A stretch of 64,000 nt of DNA, from NCBI GenBank assembly GCA_964392305.1, contig CAYMPV010000014.1:1-64000 (forward strand), in the 5' to 3' direction. The notes beneath the pieces were generated by a model that had not been told where the DNA came from, made no database searches, and saw nothing but the letters and a program-made list of their open reading frames with translations. The position numbers were made by a program, and so were the translations under genes. This DNA is from JACKIC01 sp964392305 (GTDB taxonomy: Bacteria > Planctomycetota > UBA1135 > UBA2386). Positions 18,163 to 25,698 of the stretch are shown here, in pieces (position 1 is the first letter of the stretch; each line of letters starts with the position of its first letter).

Positions 18163-20898
18163 ATGGCCAAGCGGCTCTTCCTGATCGATGGTACGGCGCT
18201 GGCCTACCGCAGCTTCTTCGCGTTCCAGGGCACGGGGCGCACGCCGCTGTCGACGCGCAGCGGGCATCCGACGGCGGCGACCTATGGGTTCTGCACGACG
18301 CTGCGGGCGCTGCTCGAACGGGAGAAGCCGGACGCGGTGGCGATCTCGTTCGACGGGCCGCGTAGCGACCTGCAGCGCACGAAGATCTATCCCGAATACA
18401 AATCGACGCGCACCAAGATGCCGGACGAGATGCGGGTGCAGCTCGACGACATCCTGCAGGCCGCGCGGGGGTTCGGGCTGACGATCGTGGAGAGCGAGAG
18501 CCACGAAGCGGACGACGTGATCGGCACGCTGGCGGTGCAGGGGCGCGACGCGGGCATGGAGGTGTTCGTGGTCACCGGCGACAAGGACTTCCTGCAGATC
18601 GTCGATGAACACATCAAGCTCTGGAACCTGCGCAGTTCGACCAGCAAACCCGAGGTGCTCGACGCGGCGGCAGCCGAGGCGAAGTGGGGTGTGCCGCCCG
18701 AGCGCATGGTCGACCTGCTGGCGCTGATGGGCGACAGCTCGGACAACGTGCCGGGCGTGCCCAAGATCGGCCAGAAGACCGCGACCGAGCTGCTGCAGCA
18801 GTTCGGCTCGCTCGATGCGATCCTGGCCAACACCGAACAGGTCACCAAGAAGGCGGTGCGCGCGTCGCTCGAGGAGAACCGCGACAAGGCGCTGTTGTCG
18901 CGCGATCTGGTGACGCTGCGGCTCGACGTGCCGCTGTCGGTCAAGGTCGAGGACCTGCCGGGCCCGCACCCGGACCCCGAGTTGCTGCGACCGCTGTTCC
19001 AGCGTCTGGAGTTCACCAACCTGCTGTCGGCGCTGGCGAGCCAGAAGGCGCCCGAGCCCGACGTCGAGCAGCGCTACACGGCGGTGCGCGACGCCGGCGA
19101 GCTGGGCGCGCTGGTCGCCACCTTGACCGCGGCCGAACGGTTCGCGATCGCGGTCGAGACCACGGGCAGCTATCCGCGGCACCTGCAGCTGGTCGGCATC
19201 GCCTTCGCGACCGCGGCCGGCGTCGCCAGCTACGTGCCGCTCAACGTCGATCCGCCGCTGCTGCCCGGCGGGCGCGCGGCTGTGCTCGAAGCCCTCGCGC
19301 CGGCGCTGCAGGGCAAGGCCACCAAGGTCGTGCACGACAGCAAACGCCTGATGGCGGCGCTGCGGCACACTGGGCTGCCGAGCATTGGGCTGGCGCTCGG
19401 CGGCGAGGTGTTCGACACGCTGCTGGCGAGTTACTGCAGCGAGCCCGGCAACAGCTCCCATTCGCTCGAAGCGCTCGCGCTCGAACACTTCGCGTTCAAG
19501 AAGACCGCCGCCAAGGACGTCGTCGGCAGCGGCAAGAAGCAGCTCACCTTCGCCGAGGTCGACCCCGCGATCGTCGGCAACTTCGTGTGCGAGGAGGCCG
19601 ACCTGGCGCTGCGACTGGCCCCCATCCTCACGGCCGCGCTCGCCGAGCACCGCACCAGCGCGCTGCTGCACGAGCTCGAACAACCGCTGGTGCCGGTCCT
19701 GCTCGACATGGAGTGGCAAGGCATCCGCGTCGATCTCGACCACCTGCGGGCGCTGTCGAAGGAGATGCAGCAGCGCATCGCGACGCTGCAGCAACGCGTC
19801 TACGACCGCGTCGGTCACGAGTTCAACCTCGGCTCGCCGCAGCAGCTCGGCAAGGTGTTGTTCGAAGACCTCGAGGTGCACCGCGTCGCCGACCTGCCCA
19901 AACCCAAACGCACGCCGACGGGTCAGTACAAAACCGACCACGACGTGCTCGAGAAGCTCGCCGAACACCACGAGGTGCCGCAGATGGTGCTCGAGTGGCG
20001 GCAACTGACCAAGCTGGTCGGCACCTACGTCGACAGCCTGCCGCAGCTCGTGGACAAGGAGACGGGCCGCGTGCACACCACGTTCAACCAGGCGGTCGCT
20101 GCGACGGGCCGCCTGTCGAGCGAAGACCCCAACCTGCAGAACATCCCGATCCGCACCGACGAGGGCAAGAAGGTCCGCGCCGCGTTCGTGCCGCGGCAGA
20201 AGGGCTGGGTGCTGCTGTCGGCCGACTACTCGCAGATCGAGCTGCGCATCCTCGCGCACCTGTCGGGCGACAAGGCGCTGGTCGAGTCGTTCCGCAAGGG
20301 TGAGGACATCCACGCGCGCACCGCCGCAATCGTGCACGGCATGATGCCGGCGCTGGTCAGCCCCGAACTGCGCAACCAGGCCAAGGTGATCAACTACGGC
20401 CTGATGTACGGCATGGGCGCGTCGCGCCTCGCCAAGGAGACGGGCATGCGACCGCCCGAGGCGAAGAAGTTCATCGAGCGGTACTTCCAGGCGTTGCCCG
20501 GCGTGAAGCGTTATCTCGACGAGTCGCTGGCGTCGGCGCAGAAGGACAAGGAGGCGCGCACGATGTTCGGCCGGCGCCGCCCGCTCGGCGACATCGACTC
20601 GACCAACGCGATGCAGCGCATCGCCGCCGAGAACATGGCCGTCAACACGCCGATCCAGGGCGCCGCCGCCGACATCGTCAAACGCGCGATGCTCGCGGTG
20701 CACGCCCGCCTCTGCGAGCGCGGCCTGCAGGCGCGGCTGCTGCTGCAGGTGCACGACGAGCTGGTGCTCGACGTGCCCGAGGACGAACTGACCGAGGTGC
20801 AGCGGCTGGTCGTCGACGCGATGACGGGTGCGGCGGAGTTGAAGGTGCCGCTCGAGGTCTCGGTCGGCAGCGGCGCAAACTGGCTGGTCGCGCACTGA
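18163..20898 (+). CDS. polA: DNA polymerase I (proofreading domain apparently inactive)
   Basis: Pol I fills gaps and removes RNA primers. The 911-aa protein has an N-terminal 5' nuclease (about 1-290: LFLIDGTALAYRSFFAF, ESHEADDVIGTLA, TGDKDFLQIV, LMGDSSDNVPGVPKIGQKTA), a 3'-5' exonuclease-like domain (about 320-500) and a polymerase domain (ATGRLSSEDPNLQNIPIR; motif A DYSQIELR at 688; motif B RNQAKVINYGLMYGMGA; motif C VHDEL at 863-867). In the exonuclease domain the DxE motif reads AVETT (A330, E332) and the second metal-ligand Asp aligns with a Leu near 396, so proofreading is probably lost, as in several other bacterial Pol I enzymes. The ATG at 18163 has TACAAA 7 nt upstream and no Shine-Dalgarno sequence. 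Confidence 0.96.
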   Translation: MAKRLFLIDGTALAYRSFFAFQGTGRTPLSTRSGHPTAATYGFCTTLRALLEREKPDAVAISFDGPRSDLQRTKIYPEYKSTRTKMPDEMRVQLDDILQAARGFGLTIVESESHEADDVIGTLAVQGRDAGMEVFVVTGDKDFLQIVDEHIKLWNLRSSTSKPEVLDAAAAEAKWGVPPERMVDLLALMGDSSDNVPGVPKIGQKTATELLQQFGSLDAILANTEQVTKKAVRASLEENRDKALLSRDLVTLRLDVPLSVKVEDLPGPHPDPELLRPLFQRLEFTNLLSALASQKAPEPDVEQRYTAVRDAGELGALVATLTAAERFAIAVETTGSYPRHLQLVGIAFATAAGVASYVPLNVDPPLLPGGRAAVLEALAPALQGKATKVVHDSKRLMAALRHTGLPSIGLALGGEVFDTLLASYCSEPGNSSHSLEALALEHFAFKKTAAKDVVGSGKKQLTFAEVDPAIVGNFVCEEADLALRLAPILTAALAEHRTSALLHELEQPLVPVLLDMEWQGIRVDLDHLRALSKEMQQRIATLQQRVYDRVGHEFNLGSPQQLGKVLFEDLEVHRVADLPKPKRTPTGQYKTDHDVLEKLAEHHEVPQMVLEWRQLTKLVGTYVDSLPQLVDKETGRVHTTFNQAVAATGRLSSEDPNLQNIPIRTDEGKKVRAAFVPRQKGWVLLSADYSQIELRILAHLSGDKALVESFRKGEDIHARTAAIVHGMMPALVSPELRNQAKVINYGLMYGMGASRLAKETGMRPPEAKKFIERYFQALPGVKRYLDESLASAQKDKEARTMFGRRRPLGDIDSTNAMQRIAAENMAVNTPIQGAAADIVKRAMLAVHARLCERGLQARLLLQVHDELVLDVPEDELTEVQRLVVDAMTGAAELKVPLEVSVGSGANWLVAH

Positions 20899-20910
20899 CG
20901 GCGCGACCAG
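20884..20910. terminator. Hairpin at the end of polA
   Basis: CTGGTCGCGC and GCGCGACCAG form a perfect 10-bp stem with a 7-nt loop that contains the polA stop codon. It lies 3 bp from the end of the convergent lipoprotein gene and probably terminates both. No T-run follows. Confidence 0.5.
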
Positions 20911-20913
20911 GCG

Positions 20914-21228
20914 CTACTTCTTCGCCGCGAACTGGCGCATGTCGGCCAGCACGATCCTGACCCTCTGCTGCATGTCCACGTTCGCGGTCACCGCGATGTA
21001 GCCCGAGTCCTCGGCGCGCATCGAACCCTGCTCACGCCAGTACTCGGCGCCGGTGGCATCGGCGAGGTTGGCCGCGAGGTCCTCGACGCTGATCCAGGGC
21101 TTGGGCGTGAAGCACAGATCGCGCACCGAGTGGACCTCGGTCACGGTATCGGCCGGGCGCGGCGTGCTAGCGCAACCGGCGAACGAGAACGCGAGGGCGG
21201 CGAGAACGCAGGAAGGCAGGCGAAACAT
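20914..21228 (-). CDS. Small putative lipoprotein
   Basis: This 104-aa protein has a lipoprotein signal (MFRLPSCVLAALAFSFAGCAST; lipobox FAGC). The mature part, DLCFTPKPWISVEDLAANLADATGAEYWREQGSMRAEDSG and then MQQRVRIVLADMRQFAAKK, resembles the short domain seen in planctomycete secretin/STN-like proteins, in which a WxxxG..R segment is followed by a helix ending in LxDLR. That similarity is only suggestive. Convergent with polA. Unknown function. Confidence 0.6.
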   Translation of the reverse strand: MFRLPSCVLAALAFSFAGCASTPRPADTVTEVHSVRDLCFTPKPWISVEDLAANLADATGAEYWREQGSMRAEDSGYIAVTANVDMQQRVRIVLADMRQFAAKK

Positions 21229-21354
21229 CGGATCACCTCGGGTCAGGGGTCTGGGACGAAGCGGCAGTCTAAGGACTCGCCGTTGGCAGGGGCGTTCCGA
21301 AGTGATCTAGTGCCGCGACCGGCGCCACGAACCCCACCCGATCCCTTCGTTCTC

Positions 21355-22014
21355 ATGCGCACCTACTCGCTGCTGCTGTGCTTCTGGCCGCTCGTCGCCT
21401 GCCACACCACCCCCGCGCCGCTGACCGGCGACCGCCGCTGGTCCTTCGAGGACACCGCCAGCGGCACCCTGCCTGCCGGTTGGCGCGTCGACGCCACGCG
21501 CCGCGTCGGGCCCCTCGCGACCTGGGAAGTGGCCCCGTCGCAGGGCGCACCCTCGCCGTCGCAGGCCCTGTCGCTGAGTTACCCCAACCACAAGCAGTAC
21601 GACTCGTTCAACCTGTGCTGGACGCGGCAGGTGCAGTTCGGCGACGGCACGCTGGTGGTCAAGCTGTGCGCGCGCAGCGGCAAGGAAGACCAGGGTGGCG
21701 GCCTGCTGTGGCGCGCCAAGGGGCCCGACGACTACTACGTCGCGCGCCTGAACCCGCTCGAAGGCAACCTGCGGCTCTACACGGTCAAGAACGGCAACCG
21801 CGAGATGCTGGCCAGCGCCGACGTTCCCTCTGCCGTGGGCCAGTGGTACGAGTTGCGGGTCGAGCACCGCGGTCAGCACATCCGTTGCGCGATCGACGGC
21901 AAGGTCGTGATCGACCTCAGCGACGCGACCTTCACGGACGCTGGCGGGATCGGCGTGTGGACCAAGGCCGACGCGGCGACCGACTTCGACGACCTCGTCG
22001 TCAAGGGTGGCTGA
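21355..22014 (+). CDS. Putative lipoprotein with DUF1080-like (LamG/3-keto-disaccharide hydrolase) fold
   Basis: This 219-aa protein has a signal peptide ending at a cysteine (MRTYSLLLCFWPLVACHTT). The mature protein looks like one concanavalin-type jelly roll: WSFEDTASGTLPAGWRVDAT, GGGLLWRAKGPDDYYVARLNPLEGN, WYELRVEHRGQHIRCAIDGK and GGIGVWTKADAATDFDDL. These features resemble DUF1080 and related sugar-binding domains abundant in planctomycetes. The ATG at 21355 begins the signal peptide. Whether it is an enzyme or a binding protein cannot be read from the sequence. Confidence 0.65.
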   Translation: MRTYSLLLCFWPLVACHTTPAPLTGDRRWSFEDTASGTLPAGWRVDATRRVGPLATWEVAPSQGAPSPSQALSLSYPNHKQYDSFNLCWTRQVQFGDGTLVVKLCARSGKEDQGGGLLWRAKGPDDYYVARLNPLEGNLRLYTVKNGNREMLASADVPSAVGQWYELRVEHRGQHIRCAIDGKVVIDLSDATFTDAGGIGVWTKADAATDFDDLVVKGG

Positions 22015-22038
22015 GCGACGAGCGGTGCCGCCTCAGCC
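22009..22038. terminator. Hairpin between convergent genes
   Basis: GGCTGAG and CTCAGCC form a 7-bp stem over the stop codons of the DUF1080-like gene and the convergent nucleotidyltransferase gene. Weak candidate for a bidirectional terminator. Confidence 0.3.
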
Positions 22039-22611
22039 CCTCGCGGCATCTTCCTCGGCGCGAGCCAACAGGTCAGAGAGGCCCAATTGGTCTGCCCATC
22101 GTCGGAGGTAGGTCCATTCCAGGCTCGCCCGCCGCAGCCTCAGCACCCCGAGCACGTCCCCCCATTGCCGGTCGGATACTTCGCCTCCTGCCCGATACCA
22201 GAGCAACTTGCGGAGCAAGACGTCTTCTGGTGTCGACAAGCGGAACTGCTTCGCAGCCGACTCGACTCCCAGCCCGCGCAAGACGACACGGTCCATCGCT
22301 ACCCGGTCGTATTCCGACTCGCCGCGCACGAAGAGGTCGACCTTGAAGCCGCTGGCGAGGTGAATCAGGTTGGCGCACGAACGACGCCTCACGGCATCTG
22401 CGAGCAGTTCGGCATCGGCGTAGTAGGCCGACCGGAGCGCTGCACACAACGGCGCCACATGTTCCATTCTCAACGTGACCACCAGATCCACGTCGTTCGT
22501 CGAGCGCGGAACCCCATGCGCCGAACTCGCCACCGAGCCGCCGATCTGATAGTCGACCCCCAACCGCTCCAGTTCGGTCACGACCGGAGCCAGGGCAGCA
22601 ACGAGGCTCAC
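22033..22611 (-). CDS. Nucleotidyltransferase-fold protein (possible toxin of a two-gene module)
   Basis: This 192-aa protein has a minimal nucleotidyltransferase signature: YQIGGSVASSAHGVPRSTNDVDLVV, that is GG-S(x7)G-x-PR-x-T-x-DxD with the metal-binding Asp pair. Further on are FKVDLFVRGESEYDR and STPEDVLLRKLLWYRAGGEVSDRQWGD, the arrangement found in DUF6036/AbiEii-like proteins. The start is GTG at 22611, which overlaps the stop of the preceding gene (GTGA), so the two are translationally coupled. Proteins of this group often pair with a small partner as toxin-antitoxin or abortive-infection modules; that role is an inference here. Confidence 0.75.
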   Translation of the reverse strand: MSLVAALAPVVTELERLGVDYQIGGSVASSAHGVPRSTNDVDLVVTLRMEHVAPLCAALRSAYYADAELLADAVRRRSCANLIHLASGFKVDLFVRGESEYDRVAMDRVVLRGLGVESAAKQFRLSTPEDVLLRKLLWYRAGGEVSDRQWGDVLGVLRLRRASLEWTYLRRWADQLGLSDLLARAEEDAARG

Positions 22612-22865
22612 GCGGGCACCCCGAGACGACTGGCGAACGGCGCAAGGCGGGCGGCCAGACCCTTGCCATAGACCAGCTCGATCCAACGCAACAGCACCTG
22701 CTGCTCGGTCGCACCCGGCATCTCCTCACGCAGGGCCGCGCGTGACAACCGCACCATCTCGGTCGTGAGCGACTCGGCCTGCAGGAAACGCTGCGTCTCA
22801 TCAAGGCCTCGCAGCACTTCGATCTGGACCTTCCTGGCCCGCGCGTCGGTGTCGTCGATGTTCAC
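22608..22865 (-). CDS. Small helical partner of the nucleotidyltransferase
   Basis: This is an 85-aa protein. The sequence ARKVQIEVLRGLDETQRFLQAESLTTEMVRLSRAALREE, followed by a hydrophobic C-terminal segment, matches the pattern of small proteins that commonly precede DUF6036-type nucleotidyltransferases (helix with RxxQ...LR.L...R, then I/L-x-R-x-P-G-A-x-E). It is mostly alpha-helical. It overlaps the downstream nucleotidyltransferase by 4 bp. Candidate antitoxin or regulator; no experimental basis. Confidence 0.65.
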   Translation of the reverse strand: MNIDDTDARARKVQIEVLRGLDETQRFLQAESLTTEMVRLSRAALREEMPGATEQQVLLRWIELVYGKGLAARLAPFASRLGVPA

Positions 22866-22911
22866 CAGGCTAGTCTAGCTCTCCCAACGGACAACGCTCC
22901 AGCGCGCTCCC

Positions 22912-23901
22912 CTACTGCCGCGCGAGCCACGCCAGCATCACGTAACCCTCGGCGGTGTGCCGCGGCCCGGGCAGGTGCGTGGTGCGTCGCGCGCTGCACA
23001 ACACGAGTCGGCTGCGGAAGAACTCGAACAGGATCGAGCCCGCGTCGCGTTCTCCGCCGACGGTGCGCACCTGACTGTCGAGTTCGATGCTGCTGCGGCC
23101 CTCTTCGGCCATGCGCTGGGCGAGGCGATCGAGTTCCTCCGACGAGGTGCCGAACAGGAACTCGCGAAACGCCTGCTCCTGCTCGCTGCCCGAGCGGGCG
23201 TCGGTGAGCAGGTCGACGAACTCCTCGTCGCAGCCCGCGGTGAGCAGTTGGAACATCTCGCAGTTGCCTTGCAGGGTGCCGCCGATGACGCGCACGCGCA
23301 GGCGGGCTTCCCACGTCGCGGCGAGGATCGGGAAGAACGTGTGCACGCGCCAGGTCAGGCGGTTGCCCCACAACTGCGCGAGGTTGCGCACGGCGTGCTG
23401 GCGCAGCGTGCGTTCGACCGCGGCGTCGGTGACCAGGTCGGCGAGCACTTCCTCGACCAGCCGGCTGTGCACGCTGGCGCGCAGCCGCCGCGCCGCGAGT
23501 TCACGCAGCGCCCCGGCCTGCTGCGGATCCTGCAGCGTGCCGGTGACGTGCCAGAGCATGCGCAGGAAGTTGATGTGCGCCATGTTCATCGCCCGACCCA
23601 CCAGGGCCTGCGTCGGCGCGCGGAACGGGAACGTCGCCAGGTCGGTCTCGACCATGTTGTCGACCAGCGTCTCGAGGCCACGACGCATCGCGCCGAGGTG
23701 CTGCTCTTCGAGCGGCGAGGGATAACGCCCCAGCAACTCGCCGAACAACGCCAGGCTCGCCAGTTGCTGCTCGATCGCGGCGATCGGCTGCGAACAATCG
23801 TGAGCCTGCGCACGCAGCGCCGACAGCACCTGCTCGACGAGGTCGAACTCCTCGGGCTGCAGCGGGTGTTGGCCGTTCGCGGGTGTCGGCATGGGAATCA
23901 T
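22912..23901 (-). CDS. Hypothetical all-helical protein
   Basis: This is a 329-aa soluble protein with no recognisable family. It is almost wholly helical (EFDLVEQVLSALRAQAH, QQLASLALFGELLGRY, GAMRRGLETLVDNMVETDLATFPF, RLVEEVLADLVTDAAVERTLRQH), with the look of an armadillo/HEAT-like or regulatory scaffold. The start at 23901 (MIPMPTPANG) is preferred because TACCGT (minus strand, 23915-23910) lies 8 nt upstream and no Shine-Dalgarno sequence is present. It is divergent from the GNAT-nitrilase gene, with 70 bp between the start codons. Confidence 0.5.
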   Translation of the reverse strand: MIPMPTPANGQHPLQPEEFDLVEQVLSALRAQAHDCSQPIAAIEQQLASLALFGELLGRYPSPLEEQHLGAMRRGLETLVDNMVETDLATFPFRAPTQALVGRAMNMAHINFLRMLWHVTGTLQDPQQAGALRELAARRLRASVHSRLVEEVLADLVTDAAVERTLRQHAVRNLAQLWGNRLTWRVHTFFPILAATWEARLRVRVIGGTLQGNCEMFQLLTAGCDEEFVDLLTDARSGSEQEQAFREFLFGTSSEELDRLAQRMAEEGRSSIELDSQVRTVGGERDAGSILFEFFRSRLVLCSARRTTHLPGPRHTAEGYVMLAWLARQ

Positions 23902-23971
23902 CTTGTCTGACGGTACAGTCGCCGTCCACACGCGAGCGCTCCGACCGGTGTGTCAAGTTCGCGGGCCAGCC

Positions 23972-25528
23972 ATGGACACCATCAACCTGCAGGACTTCGA
24001 AAGCCACCTCGCCGTGCGCCCGCTGACCTTGGACGACTTCGACGCCATCGTCGAGTGCCAGAAGAAGTGTTTCCCGGGCATGCCGACCTGGACCCGCGAA
24101 CACGTGCAGAGCCAGATCGAGCACTTCCCCGAAGGCCAGATCGGCGTCACCTACGACGGCAAACTGGTCGCTTCGTCGTGCAGCCTGATGCTCGACTACG
24201 ACCTGTGTTCGGACTGGCACGATTGGAAGGTCGTCAGCGACCGCGGTTACATCCGCAACCACAACCCCAAGGGTGACGTGCTCTACGGGATCGAGATCAT
24301 GGTCGATCCCGAGTTCCGCGGCATGCGGCTGGCGCGGCGCCTCTACGACGCGCGCAAGCGGCTGGCCCGCGAACGCAACCTCGAAGCCATCGTCATCGGC
24401 GGCCGCATCCCCGGCTACGGCAAGTACAAGGACGAGATGACCGCGCACGAGTACGTGCAGAAGGTCGAGGACAAGACGCTGCACGACCCGGTGCTGACCG
24501 CGCAGCTGGCCAACGGCTTCGAGCTCAAGCAGCTGATCCCCGACTACCTGCCGAGCGACGAGGACTCGGTCGGCTGGGCCACGCACATGGAGTGGACCAA
24601 CGTCGAGTACCGGCCGTTCCAGAAACGCGCGATCCGCGCCGTGCACATGGTGCGGCTGGGCACCGTGCAGTACCAGATGCGGCGCGTCGAGTCGTTCGAG
24701 GAATTCGAGCGCCAGGTCTCCTACTTCGTCGACACCGCCGGCGACTACAAGTGTGACTTCCTGCTGTTCCCCGAGCTGTTCACGACGCAGCTGCTGTCAC
24801 TGGTCGATGCCAAGCGACCCGGCATCGCCGCGCGCAAGCTGGCCGAGTTCACGCCGCGATACCTGGAACTGTTCACCGACCTGGCGCTGCGTTACCACGT
24901 CAACATCATCGGCGGCAGCCAGTTCGCGGTCGAAGACGGCAACCTCTACAACATCAGCTACCTGTTCCGTCGCGACGGCACGATCGGCAAGCAGTACAAG
25001 ATCCACATCACGCCGGCGGAGTGGCGTTGGTGGGGCGTGACCGGCGGCGACACCATGGAGGTGTTCGACACCGACTGCGGCCGCATCGCGATCCAGATCT
25101 GCTACGACGTCGAGTTTCCCGAACTGGCGCGCATCGCCACCAAGAAGGGCGCGCAGATCCTGTTCGTGCCGTTCAACACCGACGAACGTTTCGGCTACCT
25201 GCGCGTGCGCAACTGCGCGATGGCACGGTGCATCGAGAACCACGTCTACGCGGTGCTGTCGGGTTGCGTCGGCAACCTGCCGCAGGTCGCCAACGCCGAC
25301 ATCCACTACGCGCAGTCGGGCATCTTCACGCCGGCCGACATCCAGTTCAGCCGCGACGCGATCGCCGCCGAGTGCACGCCGAACATCGAGACGATCGTCA
25401 TGCAGGACCTCGACATCGAACTGCTGCGCCGGCACCGCTACCGCGGCACGACCCAGAACTGGCGAGACCGCCGCAAGGACCTCTACTCGGTGCGCTACAA
25501 GGAAGGCGACGGCGAGCAGGAGATCTGA
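23972..25528 (+). CDS. Fusion of GNAT acetyltransferase and nitrilase-type carbon-nitrogen hydrolase
   Basis: This is a 518-aa two-domain protein. Residues about 10-215 form a GNAT acetyltransferase domain (IEIMVDPEFRGMRLARRLYDARK is the acetyl-CoA-binding motif A). Residues about 225-500 form a nitrilase domain with the catalytic triad E268 (LLFPELFT), K343 (KQYKIHITPAEW) and C377 (IQICYDVEFPE). This domain order is known as a conserved fusion, annotated as bifunctional GNAT/carbon-nitrogen hydrolase; the substrate is not known. The gene ends immediately before a large hairpin repeat. Part of its sequence (25265-25311) is duplicated beyond the scaffold gap, which I attribute to assembly. Confidence 0.88.
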   Translation: MDTINLQDFESHLAVRPLTLDDFDAIVECQKKCFPGMPTWTREHVQSQIEHFPEGQIGVTYDGKLVASSCSLMLDYDLCSDWHDWKVVSDRGYIRNHNPKGDVLYGIEIMVDPEFRGMRLARRLYDARKRLARERNLEAIVIGGRIPGYGKYKDEMTAHEYVQKVEDKTLHDPVLTAQLANGFELKQLIPDYLPSDEDSVGWATHMEWTNVEYRPFQKRAIRAVHMVRLGTVQYQMRRVESFEEFERQVSYFVDTAGDYKCDFLLFPELFTTQLLSLVDAKRPGIAARKLAEFTPRYLELFTDLALRYHVNIIGGSQFAVEDGNLYNISYLFRRDGTIGKQYKIHITPAEWRWWGVTGGDTMEVFDTDCGRIAIQICYDVEFPELARIATKKGAQILFVPFNTDERFGYLRVRNCAMARCIENHVYAVLSGCVGNLPQVANADIHYAQSGIFTPADIQFSRDAIAAECTPNIETIVMQDLDIELLRRHRYRGTTQNWRDRRKDLYSVRYKEGDGEQEI

Positions 25529-25603
25529 GTTGCGTACGGTACCCCGTCCCAACCACAAAACGCCAGCGGCGGGGTGTGGTTTGGGCCGGGTACCGGACGC
25601 AAC
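25529..25603. repeat. Dispersed palindromic hairpin repeat
   Basis: The left arm starts GTTGCGTACGGTACC and ends AACCACA; the right arm starts TGTGGTTTGGGCC and ends GTACCGGACGCAAC. Together they form a long imperfect hairpin directly after the GNAT-nitrilase stop codon. Related copies are at 35797-35873 and, as a single arm, at 18091-18121. It may also act as a terminator. Confidence 0.65.
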
Positions 25604-25639
25604 TAACCCCGGCCGCGCACCACCCCCGCAACGGCGCCC

Positions 25640-25649
25640 NNNNNNNNNN
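25640..25649. other. Scaffold gap (10 N) with duplicated flank
   Basis: Ten Ns join two contigs. Bases 25650-25696 repeat 25265-25311 of the GNAT-nitrilase gene exactly (47 bp). The left flank (25599-25639) is a diverged copy of the 3' end of hisS found at 25694-25733. The true order and gap size here are unreliable. Confidence 0.95.
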
Positions 25650-25698
25650 TGCGTCGGCAACCTGCCGCAGGTCGCCAACGCCGACATCCACTACGCAA

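Noticed and set aside
18022..20895. A 957-codon open frame antisense to polA
   Set aside because: The plus-strand frame is unmistakable DNA polymerase I; the antisense product is low-complexity Arg/His/Gln-rich.
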